DNA from: Epilithonimonas xixisoli
GTDB lineage: Bacteria; Bacteroidota; Bacteroidia; Flavobacteriales; Weeksellaceae
Length of the DNA: 64,000 bases
Assembly (NCBI RefSeq): GCF_004365655.1
Contig: NZ_SOEO01000001.1
Location: 1,178,001-1,242,000 of the forward strand
Direction: 5' to 3'
Under the pieces are notes generated by a model, which saw only the letters and a list, made by a program, of their open reading frames with translations, had not been told where the DNA came from and searched no databases. The stretch's first letter is position 1, and each line of letters begins with the position of its first letter. Position numbers and translations under genes: made by a program. Shown piece after piece: positions 1 through 8,852 of the stretch.

Positions 1-582
1 AACATCGAAAATTCTGGAGGTCTTACCAATTGGAAACTTCTAAACACCGTTCAAATCCAAGGAAGAGTAACTTTGGGAATCAATGATGAATATCCGATAA
101 AGATCTATCAGCAACGTCCGAATCTTAGCAAAACAGCAATGGTTGTAGGCGGAAAAGAAACGCCCGTTGAAGGTTATGATGGCAAGAATGGATATGCGAT
201 GAATTATGCTCAGAACAAGCTTCAGCAATATAATGATTACATTCCTGAAAACTTCGACAACGACTTTATCGATTGGGAAAACAAAGGTTTTGAAGCTAAA
301 TTTCTTGGTAAGGAAAAAATAGGAGAGTTGTATTATTTCAAAGTTGAATTGACGAAAAATGTGAACAAAACAATTTATTTTTTCGACACAAAAAGTTATA
401 TGCTTTTCCGTGAAATTAAAAAAGATGAAATCTTGACTTACTCTGATTACAAAAAAGTGGGACAATTGCTAATGCCTTACAGAATCGAATCGTCTTCACC
501 AAAAAAAGACAGCGATTATGTAATGACAATCAACAAGATAGAAATCAACAAAGAATTACCAAAGAATACTTTTAAGTTTTAA
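1..582 (+). CDS. Envelope protein, outer-membrane lipoprotein-sorting (LolA-like) type, 5'-partial
   Basis: The frame is open from base 1, so the N-terminus and any signal peptide lie outside the window; 193 residues are visible, ending in a TAA stop. The visible part alternates short beta-strand-like segments with charged turns (LLNTVQIQGRVTLG, then a segment ending KTIYFFDTKSYMLFREI, then a C-terminal strand at KNTFKF). This is the look of LolA/LolB-type half-barrel proteins that Bacteroidota annotation calls outer membrane lipoprotein-sorting proteins. Members can bind lipidated protein or act as uncharacterised periplasmic lipoproteins. No catalytic motif is visible. The next gene starts 5 bases after the stop, so the two may be cotranscribed. 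Family assignment is by overall resemblance only. Confidence 0.5.
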   Translation, partial: NIENSGGLTNWKLLNTVQIQGRVTLGINDEYPIKIYQQRPNLSKTAMVVGGKETPVEGYDGKNGYAMNYAQNKLQQYNDYIPENFDNDFIDWENKGFEAKFLGKEKIGELYYFKVELTKNVNKTIYFFDTKSYMLFREIKKDEILTYSDYKKVGQLLMPYRIESSSPKKDSDYVMTINKIEINKELPKNTFKF

Positions 583-587
583 ATTCT

Positions 588-941
588 ATGGAAGCTGAGG
601 AAATCCGCGAATATTGTTTGAGCAAGAAAGCCGTGACGGAAAGCTTTCCTTTTGACTTGGAAACCTTGGTTTTCAAAGTTGGTGGGAAGATGTTTCTCTT
701 AATTTCCTTGGAACAACATCCTGCAACATTTTCTGCAAAAGCCAATCCTGAATGGAGTGAGGAATTACGAGAAGAATATTCTCAAATCAATGGTGCTTAT
801 CATATGAACAAAACCCACTGGAATTCTGTGGTTTGCGAAGGATTGAAACAAGATTTAATCTTTAAATTGATTGACCATTCTTACGATTTGGTTTTCAAAT
901 CTTTGACCAAGAAATTGCAAGCGGAAATCAATAATTCTTAA
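588..941 (+). CDS. MmcQ/YjbR family protein
   Basis: This is a 117-residue protein of the usual MmcQ/YjbR length. It carries the family pattern: an N-terminal EEIREYCLSKKAVTESFPF segment, a central strand pair around VFKVGGKMFLLISL, and the C-terminal HWNSV...LIDHSYDLVFKSL region. The fold is a CyaY-like 'double wing' thought to bind DNA, but the cellular role is not established. It follows the upstream gene by 5 bases. Its TAA stop overlaps the stop of the convergent ribF by the four bases TTAA, leaving no room for a terminator between them. Confidence 0.85.
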   Translation: MEAEEIREYCLSKKAVTESFPFDLETLVFKVGGKMFLLISLEQHPATFSAKANPEWSEELREEYSQINGAYHMNKTHWNSVVCEGLKQDLIFKLIDHSYDLVFKSLTKKLQAEINNS

Positions 942-1864
942 AATTGAAATTCCTCAGTCAATCCTTTATCCAAATCCAGCTTTTCAATTAATTTTTCCAT
1001 CCCCTCAAATTTGATCTCATCGTGAAGATAATCTCTGAATTTCACAGTGATTTCTTTATCATAAATATCTTGGTCGAAATTCAAAATATAAACTTCGGTG
1101 TGTAAAGTCTGATTTTCATTATCGACGGTTGGATTCGTTCCGATGCTCAACATTCCTTTATAAAATTGACTATCAATCCAAACTTCCACAATGTAGGCGC
1201 CACTTTTTGGAAGCAGTTTATTAATAGGAACATCAATATTTGCAGTTGGATAGCCAATAGTTCTGCCTAATTTTTTTCCATGGATTACTTTTCCGGTCAA
1301 AGGATAAATGTAACCCAACATTTGGTTCGCATCCTTGATTCTACCTTCTGACAAAGCGATTCTAATTTTCGTAGAACTAATGTTAAGGTCGTTCTGTTGA
1401 ACTGCTTGTAATTGATTCACTTTAAAATCTAACTCAGTAGAAAGTGATTTAAGCAATTCGAAATTACCACTTTTATTTTTTCCAAATGTATGGTCGTGAC
1501 CGATGATGATGTGCTTTACATTCAGTTTGTCAACTAAAACTTGTTCACAGAATTCAGTACCAGTCAGATTACGGAACTCCTCATCAAAAGTTTTAAGGAA
1601 AATATTTTGGATTCCACTTTTTTCGAGCAATTCCAGCTTTTCTTCCAATGTGTTGAGCATTTTTACATCATCATTCGGATTCAGGAATTTTCTTGGATGC
1701 GGCCAGAAACTTAGAATTGCGGATTCTAAGTTTTCATTTTTGGCAATCTCATTTAACGTATTAATAATAGATAAATGCCCGAGATGAACACCGTCAAACA
1801 TACCTAATGACAATGCCAATGGCGTTTTGGAGTGATAATCGTTGAAATCTGTGATGATTTTCAA
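938..1864 (-). CDS. ribF: Bifunctional riboflavin kinase / FAD synthetase
   Basis: RibF phosphorylates riboflavin to FMN and adenylates FMN to FAD in the cytoplasm. The 308-residue length is standard. The N-terminal nucleotidyltransferase domain (about 1-185) shows GMFDGVHLGH at 21-30, the WPHPR segment near 54-58, GHDHTFGKNKSGN near 122-134 and SSTKIR near 163-168. The C-terminal kinase domain (about 186-308) shows GRTIGYPTANI at 200-210, the kinase signature. The gene is divergent from atpD with about 160 bases between starts, and convergent with the MmcQ-like gene, sharing a TTAA with its stop. Confidence 0.97.
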   Translation of the reverse strand: MKIITDFNDYHSKTPLALSLGMFDGVHLGHLSIINTLNEIAKNENLESAILSFWPHPRKFLNPNDDVKMLNTLEEKLELLEKSGIQNIFLKTFDEEFRNLTGTEFCEQVLVDKLNVKHIIIGHDHTFGKNKSGNFELLKSLSTELDFKVNQLQAVQQNDLNISSTKIRIALSEGRIKDANQMLGYIYPLTGKVIHGKKLGRTIGYPTANIDVPINKLLPKSGAYIVEVWIDSQFYKGMLSIGTNPTVDNENQTLHTEVYILNFDQDIYDKEITVKFRDYLHDEIKFEGMEKLIEKLDLDKGLTEEFQF

Positions 1865-1956
1865 AAGCTGAAATATTTTGACAAAAAGTGATGCGTTTTG
1901 TCCGGCTAAAAATACACCTAAAAATGGTGTTGTTAATTGTTATGCAAATATGATAA

Positions 1957-3534
<1,578 letters not shown>

Positions 3535-3589
3535 TTTGCTGATTGCTGATAGCCAATAGCTATTTGCCAAAAGCTAAAAGCCAATTAAA

Positions 3590-3871
3590 ATGAATATAAA
3601 AATTTTAACTCCGGAATTTGTGATCTTTGATGGCGAAGTAGAATCCGTTCTTCTTCCAGGAAAAAGTGGACAATTCCAAATCTTTAAAAATCACGCGGCG
3701 ATTGTTTCTGCTTTGGTTGGTGGGAAAGTGAAGATTTATACTGATAAAGTAGATTCTTCTTACCAAAAATATCTGACCAAAGAAACAGAAGCAAAAAGCG
3801 CTTACTCTTACGAGATCAAAAGTGGTGTTTTAGAATTCAACAATGATAAGGGGATTATTCTTTGCGAGTAA
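3590..3871 (+). CDS. atpC: F1Fo ATP synthase subunit epsilon (short form)
   Basis: This 93-residue protein is the epsilon subunit that couples the F1 rotor to the c-ring. It matches the N-terminal beta-sandwich: ILTPEFVIFDGEVESVLLPGKSGQFQI, then NHAAIVSALVGGKVKI. It ends after SGVLEFNNDKGIILCE and lacks the C-terminal two-helix domain that inhibits ATP hydrolysis in many bacteria. Short epsilon forms of this size are normal in Flavobacteriia. It is cotranscribed with atpD. The 55-base gap holds a low-complexity run of AGCCAA/AGCTAAAAGC units just before the ATG. Confidence 0.95.
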   Translation: MNIKILTPEFVIFDGEVESVLLPGKSGQFQIFKNHAAIVSALVGGKVKIYTDKVDSSYQKYLTKETEAKSAYSYEIKSGVLEFNNDKGIILCE

Positions 3872-3891
3872 AAAGCTTAACATACATAAAC

Positions 3892-3928
3892 AAAAAAGAA
3901 TCATTAGAAATAATGGTTCTTTTTTTTG
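3892..3928 (+). terminator. Intrinsic terminator after atpC
   Basis: AAAGAATCATT pairs with AATGGTTCTTT across a 6-base loop and is followed by a T-run. It sits 20 bases after the atpC stop. Confidence 0.8.
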
Positions 3929-4117
3929 TGCCTTTTGAGAAATATTAAATCTATCTTTAATCATTCTTAATCACACTATTACTCTGCTTTCATATCAAAA
4001 ATGAAGCAGGACTTTTCTAAAAAACAGAATTGAAAATTACTGACAAATTTAATGTCTCAAAGTAAGATATTATCATCAAAACGCATTATCTTTAGCCACG
4101 TTATAAATTAAAAATAT

Positions 4118-5539
4118 ATGATAAATAATGAAGTAGGAACCAAAAGGAATTACACCGTTCCATTGGTTACGATTACCCTTTTGTTCTTTATGTGGGGATT
4201 CATCACGTGTATGAATGATATCTTGATTCCTTACCTGAAACAGCTTTTCAATCTCACCTTTTTCCAATCGATGTTGGTGCAGTTTTGTTTCTTTGGAGCG
4301 TATTTTATTGGCTCATTGATTTACTTTTTAATTTCAACCACACAGGGTGATCCCATTGATAAAGTGGGGTATAAGAAAGGTATTCTTTTCGGAATTTTTC
4401 TGGCGGCATTTGGGTGTGTTTTATTTTTTCCGGCGGCGAGTTTGTCGTCTTATCCTTTGTTTTTAGGTGCTTTATTTATCTTGGGACTTGGATTCACGGT
4501 ATTACAAATCACGGCGAATGCTTACGTTTCCCTTTTGGGACCAGAAGATTCCGCATCCAGCCGACTGAATATGACCCAAGCTTTCAACGCCTTCGGAACA
4601 ACGATTGCGCCGGTTTTGGGAGGTCATTTGATTTTCGAATTGTTCTCCGAGGCAGACGGATCTTTCTCTGCAGCCGCAACCAAGATTCCTTATTTGATTT
4701 TTGCCGGGATTCTATTATTGGTCGCACTGATAATCTCAAGAGTTAAATTACCAGATTTCAAAGTAGCCGGCGAAGAAGTCGTAAAAGGTTTTGGCGCTTT
4801 GAAACACAACCATCTCAAGTTCGGCGTTTTGGCAATGTTCTGCTATGTGGGCGGGGAAGTGGCAGTGGGAAGTTTCATCATCAGCTTTTTGGAGCAACCA
4901 CAAGTCATGAATCTTACCGAATCTGTCAGCAAAAACTACCTTGCAGTCTATTGGGGCGGTGCGATGATAGGGCGATTCTTAGGTGCAATTTCTCTGAATC
5001 ACTCCATCAGCCAAGGCAAAAAAGCCATCTATATGCTGGGAGCAGCGATTGCAGTTTTCCTGGTGATTTATGGAATTGTAGATCTCACGTTTGCACAGAT
5101 TAGTTTCTTCCTCGTATTTATTGCTTTGAATTTCATTGCGTTCTTCATAGGGAAATCTGCTCCGGCAAGAACCCTTTCTATCTTTGCAGGTGTCAACGTT
5201 TTGTTATTAATCTCAACGATGCTAAACCACGGTGAGCTGGCAATGTACAGCGTTTTAGGCATTGGGATTTTCAACTCGATTATGTTCTCTAATATCTATA
5301 CATTAGCGATTTCCGGTTTAGGAAAATACACGAGCCAAGGTTCATCTTTGGTTGTAATGGCGATCTTAGGAGGTGCCATTGTTCCGATTTTCCAAGGTTA
5401 TTTGGCAGATCAGTTTGGCGTTCAGCATTCCTTTATTATTCCGGTGTTTTGTTATCTCGTTATTTTGGTTTTTGGGGCATATTGTACTAAGTATCTTGGC
5501 CACGTGAAGCAGGATGTGGATGCTAAGTCTGGGCATTAA
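4118..5539 (+). CDS. Sugar:proton symporter, MFS FHS family (GluP/FucP type)
   Basis: This 473-residue inner-membrane transporter has about 12 hydrophobic segments. It matches the fucose/glucose-galactose symporter family. The first segment reads FFMWGFITCMNDILIPYLK (a family hallmark), followed by MLVQFCFFGAYFIGSL, GYKKGI in the loop between helices 2 and 3, and ITANAYVSLLGPEDSASSRLN with FNAFGTTIAPVLGG. Such proteins import hexoses with protons. Which sugar is carried cannot be read here. The gene stands alone, with its own terminator. A near -7 box (TATCTTTA) lies about 25 bases upstream. Confidence 0.9.
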   Translation: MINNEVGTKRNYTVPLVTITLLFFMWGFITCMNDILIPYLKQLFNLTFFQSMLVQFCFFGAYFIGSLIYFLISTTQGDPIDKVGYKKGILFGIFLAAFGCVLFFPAASLSSYPLFLGALFILGLGFTVLQITANAYVSLLGPEDSASSRLNMTQAFNAFGTTIAPVLGGHLIFELFSEADGSFSAAATKIPYLIFAGILLLVALIISRVKLPDFKVAGEEVVKGFGALKHNHLKFGVLAMFCYVGGEVAVGSFIISFLEQPQVMNLTESVSKNYLAVYWGGAMIGRFLGAISLNHSISQGKKAIYMLGAAIAVFLVIYGIVDLTFAQISFFLVFIALNFIAFFIGKSAPARTLSIFAGVNVLLLISTMLNHGELAMYSVLGIGIFNSIMFSNIYTLAISGLGKYTSQGSSLVVMAILGGAIVPIFQGYLADQFGVQHSFIIPVFCYLVILVFGAYCTKYLGHVKQDVDAKSGH

Positions 5540-5561
5540 GATTTTTGTTTTATATAAATGG

Positions 5562-5590
5562 AAAACCTGCTGTTGAGCAGGTTTTTTTTG
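5562..5590 (+). terminator. Intrinsic terminator after the sugar transporter
   Basis: AACCTGCT pairs with AGCAGGTT across GTTG, followed by eight T. It ends about 18 bases before the first REP hairpin. Confidence 0.85.
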
Positions 5591-5607
5591 TTTGATTATA
5601 TTGACAA

Positions 5608-5633
5608 GCACGAGCTAGAAGCTCGCGCTAGCG
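5608..5633 (+). repeat. REP palindrome a
   Basis: Hairpin CGAGCT-AGA-AGCTCG at 5611-5625, followed by the tail CGCTAGCG at 5626-5633. Confidence 0.8.
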
Positions 5634-5665
5634 ACGAAGACTGTGATATTTAAGTTCTGCCTTGT

Positions 5666-5690
5666 CGCTGGCGCGAGCGTCTCGCTCGTA
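5666..5690 (-). repeat. REP palindrome b
   Basis: On the minus strand, hairpin CGAGCG-AGA-CGCTCG (5674-5688) is followed by tail CGCCAGCG (5666-5673). The sixth stem pair is G-C where copy a has T-A. Confidence 0.8.
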
Positions 5691-5707
5691 CCAAACAACC
5701 TTAACAT

Positions 5708-6259
5708 TCACAAATTAACATCAATCTTCAAAACTTCATCAAAATCATCACCATAATTTCGTGCACTACTATATTTCCACTCCCAAGGTTCTATTACAAA
5801 ACCACTTTCGACAGGATTTTGATGGATATAATTTAATTTTTGCTCAAATACTTTCAAAGACCAGATTTCTATCGGTTGATTGTTCTGTTGCCAAAATTGA
5901 TATTCTTTGACATTAGAATTTCTTCTTCCAGCTTTTTTGAACATCCAAAGCATCCATTCTTTTCTACTTTCCTGATTATTTTCTTGAATAGCTTTAAGTA
6001 ATTTTCTTGATGTGAATCCTTTAAAATCTCTAATCAGTTCTGAAGGTTTTCCATCATCAGAACGAAAGATTAAATGAATATGACTTGGCATAATACAATA
6101 TCCAAATATTACCATTCCTTTATTTTTCCTACAGTAGTCTAAAGAACTGATGATGATATTAAAATATTCAATTCTGGTAAATACATCAATCCAAAATACT
6201 GTTGCAAAGCTGATAAAATAGGCACCATCTTTTTCTCGGAATTTATATTTTCTACTCAT
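5708..6259 (-). CDS. REP-associated tyrosine transposase (RAYT, Y1 transposase IS200-like)
   Basis: This 183-residue enzyme is a single-strand DNA nuclease/transferase of the HUH Y1 class. The N-terminus reads KYKFREKDGAYFISFATV. The metal-binding HUH motif is in MPSHIHLIFR (about residues 57-66). The C-terminal helix with the nucleophile tyrosine is LNYIHQNPVESGFV, followed by the WKYSSARNY motif typical of RAYTs. Unlike true IS200/IS605 elements it has no terminal insertion-sequence ends or partner tnpB. It is instead flanked on both sides by REP hairpins. RAYTs are usually single-copy and regarded as partly domesticated. The ORF looks intact. Confidence 0.9.
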   Translation of the reverse strand: MSRKYKFREKDGAYFISFATVFWIDVFTRIEYFNIIISSLDYCRKNKGMVIFGYCIMPSHIHLIFRSDDGKPSELIRDFKGFTSRKLLKAIQENNQESRKEWMLWMFKKAGRRNSNVKEYQFWQQNNQPIEIWSLKVFEQKLNYIHQNPVESGFVIEPWEWKYSSARNYGDDFDEVLKIDVNL

Positions 6260-6298
6260 TCTATTGTGTTTTGAGTAAAACTACAAAATATAATGATA

Positions 6299-6324
6299 CG
6301 CTAGCGCGAGCATCTTGCTCGTGC
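6299..6324 (-). repeat. REP palindrome c
   Basis: On the minus strand, hairpin CGAGCA-AGA-TGCTCG (6307-6321) is followed by tail CGCTAGCG (6299-6306). The sixth stem pair is A-T. Confidence 0.8.
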
Positions 6325-6334
6325 TCAGGAAACG

Positions 6335-6360
6335 GCACGAGCTTGAAGCTCGCGCCAGCG
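6335..6360 (+). repeat. REP palindrome d
   Basis: Hairpin CGAGCT-TGA-AGCTCG at 6338-6352, followed by tail CGCCAGCG at 6353-6360. Confidence 0.8.
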
Positions 6361-6402
6361 TGAGGATTTTTGTGAAAATTTTGACTTATAATTCTGTAAT
6401 TT

Positions 6403-7581
6403 TTATTCTTTGTTCATCTCCTCCGATGAATTTATAGGTACATCTTTAACGAATAGAGGAGAATCTGAAGCATACGGAACCCTACCAGAAGGGACAAATT
6501 TGGAAGAATCTTTTAAATGTATATCTTGGTCATCGAAAAAAATATGTGCTCCAAAAGCTTTCAATACTTTGTCTTTGCTTAAACCTCCGAGAAAATATGC
6601 TTCATCAACATATACACCCCATTTTCTTAGCGTTTTAATAACTCTCATATGGGAAGGTGCATTTCTTGCCGTAACAATAGCTAAACGGAGGGGTGATAAT
6701 TCAATTGTTGTAGGCAATTCTTCTTGTATCTTAGATAGTTTGATTAGTAATTTAGCGAAAGGACCTTCTGCTCAAGCGTCGTCTTCGTGTTCTTGCTCGT
6801 ATCTATGAAAGGCTTCAATACCTTCTGTCTTATATCTGTGTTCAGAGTCATCTGAGAATAAAACAGCATCTGCATCAAACGCTATTTTAACTCGGTTATC
6901 TAATGGCTTAAATTCCGTAGGTGGAGCATAAATATATGCCGCTGCACAACTTTTTGAATCTATAACAGATTGTACGTCTTTATTATCTTTGCTGAGAAAC
7001 AAATCGATATCAAATGCATCAATGTATGGTGATAATGGTTCTCCTCCACTAAGAGCTATTCTTGTAATATCAAATTTATGTTGTTTTAAGGAATTCATAA
7101 TCCTTACACCTGTCTCTGGACTATTTCTTGACATTACAACCACTTCAACAATTCTCTTTTTTGCAACTGTGTTTAAGTGTAATAAACTTTGAACTAAATG
7201 AAATGCTGTTCCAGGTGATAATGGTTCATTTTCATTTTCTTGTTGATATTTCCTATAACCTGCAATTCCTTCTTTTTCGAAAATTTCATTTTCTTTTTCT
7301 AAATCAAATAAAGCTCGGCTTGAGACACCAACTACTAAAATTTCTGATAGATCTACTGCCATCTTTCTATTTTTTTTTTTAATCAAATCGTTCAAAGATT
7401 TTATATTATTCTTTTTTAAGTATGTGTCCAAACGCATATCTCTTCTGACTTTCAAATCAATATCGTATTGTTTTTCAATTGTTCCAATATGAGTATCTCC
7501 ACGTTTTTGACGTAAAGTTCCATCATCTGTTCTTTCTCTGTTGCCTTTCAAATCAGGCGCATCATTTTTACTTGTACTCAT
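6403..7581 (-). pseudogene. Cytosolic 5'-nucleotidase (NT5C1-like) interrupted by an in-frame TGA
   Basis: Reading from the ATG at 7581, the protein matches bacterial NT5C1-type 5'-nucleotidases: MAVDLSEILVVGVSSRALFDLE, then PGTAFHLVQSLL, VVVMSRNSPETG, and HAD motif I in KIAFDADAVLFSDDSE. At 6774-6772 a TGA stops translation after HEDDA. Without any frame change the homology resumes at once with AEGPFAKLL, then ELSPLRLAIVTARNAPSHMR (HAD motif II), FLGGLSKDKVLKAF (motif III lysine) and IFFDDQD (motif IV). The truncated product would lack most catalytic residues. One base change, probably from a leucine TTA or TTG, explains the break. The N-terminal 75 residues are charged and not typical. It could be a real nonsense mutation or a sequencing error. 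Confidence 0.8.
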
Positions 7582-7778
7582 AATTTTATGATTGTGTGAT
7601 TATCTTAAGAAAATCACAATTATTAATCCAGATGTTAAAATGTGACAATTTGACATTTTTTTTACTTTTTCTAAACTATTTGGGATTTTTTGTCATATCA
7701 GTATTTCTGTATTTTATTTAAAAGTATTATTATGGCAGAATTAAGGCTGATTTGAATAAACTATTAAATTTAAAGTGT

Positions 7779-7959
7779 ATGAACTCAAAAACCCTCGTTT
7801 TCTAACCCATACAACTTCCGCAAAACTTTCAAAACCCCAGTTTTCAATCAAAACAACTTTTACTTTGATGTCCCAGACTGGCAAATCTTCTACGCAGACG
7901 TGAACGAACTGGTAAAAGCAGCGAAGAATTCCAACTTAGAACCGCCAGTAAAAGGGTAG
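7779..7959 (+). pseudogene. Frameshifted remnant of a small protein gene, unrecognised
   Basis: From the GTG at about 7777 one frame reads VYELKNPRFL and then turns into low-quality sequence. From about 7803 the +1 frame reads NPYNFRKTFKTPVF, then NNFYFDVPDWQIFYADVNEL and VKAAKNSNLEPPVKG up to a TAG at 7957-7959. Joining the two at the run TTTTCTAACCC needs a single added base and gives a continuous, protein-like chain of about 60 residues. It is followed 30 bases later by a terminator. I do not recognise the family. It could be the tail of a larger lost gene, left over from rearrangement near the REP island. Confidence 0.35.
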
Positions 7960-7987
7960 AACCCAATGCCATTTACAGAACACCATA

Positions 7988-8021
7988 GAAAAAGCCGAAC
8001 TAGAAATAGTCCGGCTTTTTG
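7988..8021. terminator. Bidirectional terminator
   Basis: AAAAAGCCGAACTA pairs with TAGTCCGGCTTTTT across GAAA, with one mismatch and T-runs on both strands. It lies 30 bases downstream of the minus-strand anti-sigma gene and downstream of the plus-strand remnant. Confidence 0.85.
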
Positions 8022-8050
8022 TTTTTTATGATGATGTGATGAGGGCGTTA

Positions 8051-8851
8051 TTAGGTTGTACCCATTACAAACATATTCTCCATCGTTGGTACTTCGCTGC
8101 CGCCTTCTTTCTCCAGCGTTATGGCAAATGCCTGTGCATTCGGGATGTTGGCAAGCGCTGTTTTGCTGTCTTTTTCGGAAGTGTACATTCCGGCGTTTAC
8201 CGGTTTTCCATCGGCAATTGCCCACAATTGGTACTGCATGCCTGCAGGTGCTTTTGGCAGGCTGTCCGCATTCAGATAGACTTGCTTGGATTTGGTATCC
8301 CAGAAAACCAAGGCTTTGGAATCCGGATGTTTTTCTACTCCTTTTAGCATCACCATTTTCATATCAGGATTGGAGAAGAGTTGCATTTTCTCATTCATCT
8401 TGCTGAGGGCGTCATCTTGCAATTGCTTTTCGGATTGTAGCTGGACAATTTGTTTTTTGTTGTCCGTAATATTATTGATCCAAAGGAAATTTCCAAGGAT
8501 GCTGATTAAAAATAGAACAGACGCTGCAATACCATAGGTTTTCCAATTGATCACCTCTTTCACAGACTTGGTTTCGAACTTATGTTTTGGTATTTCCGGA
8601 TTGTTGTTGGGCGAGACTATCGCAGGTTCGCTCTTGATTCTATTCCAGATTTTTGACTTCAAATCATCTGCCGGTGCTACTGCCTGCGCGGTGGCAAGGT
8701 CTTCCAATGTTTTTTGTGCATCCTCAAAAGCCTGCTTCACTTCGGCATTATTCTTCATCACACACTCCAAGATGCCTGCCTCCTCGGGAGAAGCAAGTCC
8801 TAAAATGTAAGATTCTATAATTCCGGATGATATGTATTCTTTCGTGTTCAC
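8051..8851 (-). CDS. Anti-sigma factor, RskA-like
   Basis: This 266-residue single-pass inner-membrane protein is the likely partner of the adjacent ECF sigma factor. The N-terminal cytoplasmic part (about 1-95) starts IIESYILGLASPEEAGILE, the zinc-free anti-sigma entry typical of RskA relatives. A transmembrane segment follows at WKTYGIAASVLFLISILGN. The C-terminal periplasmic domain has VMLKGVEKHPDSKALVFWD, LPKAPAGMQYQLWAI and FAITLEKEGGSEVPT, matching the RskA domain. It starts with GTG at 8851, one base after the sigma stop, so translation of the two is probably coupled. Confidence 0.88.
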   Translation of the reverse strand: MNTKEYISSGIIESYILGLASPEEAGILECVMKNNAEVKQAFEDAQKTLEDLATAQAVAPADDLKSKIWNRIKSEPAIVSPNNNPEIPKHKFETKSVKEVINWKTYGIAASVLFLISILGNFLWINNITDNKKQIVQLQSEKQLQDDALSKMNEKMQLFSNPDMKMVMLKGVEKHPDSKALVFWDTKSKQVYLNADSLPKAPAGMQYQLWAIADGKPVNAGMYTSEKDSKTALANIPNAQAFAITLEKEGGSEVPTMENMFVMGTT

Positions 8852-8852
8852 G

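Larger units (their letters stand above)
5608..6360. mobile_element. REP/RAYT island (REPtron-like)
   Basis: A single-domain REP-associated tyrosine transposase gene (minus strand) is bracketed by two pairs of short GC-rich palindromes. On the left are 5608-5633 (+) and 5666-5690 (-); on the right are 6299-6324 (-) and 6335-6360 (+). Each unit is a 6-bp hairpin with a 3-base loop followed by an 8-base tail CGCYAGCG. The left pair has tails facing each other; the right pair has hairpins facing each other. The palindromes are far more GC-rich than the surrounding DNA. This is the arrangement known for RAYT genes that act on their own REP sequences. Confidence 0.8.
7582..8050. other. Gene-free stretch with a decayed small ORF and a terminator
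   Basis: This stretch lies between the nucleotidase start and the end of the anti-sigma gene. It is AT-rich up to about 7770, where I see no clear promoter for the nucleotidase. It then holds a frameshifted coding scrap (7779-7959) and a strong bidirectional hairpin terminator (7988-8021). Confidence 0.6.

Noticed and set aside
5608-6360. CRISPR array
   Set aside because: Only four palindromes in two pairs with unequal spacing and a transposase between them; no spacer-like units.
6410-6808. 132-codon plus-strand ORF opposite the 5'-nucleotidase
   Set aside because: It is antisense to clear HAD-domain coding sequence and has no domain-like pattern of its own.
6403-7581. TGA read as selenocysteine or as a reassigned codon
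   Set aside because: TGA ends several clear genes in this window, the codon does not sit at a catalytic cysteine-like site of the family, and no other gene needs TGA decoding apart from the doubtful mgtE start.
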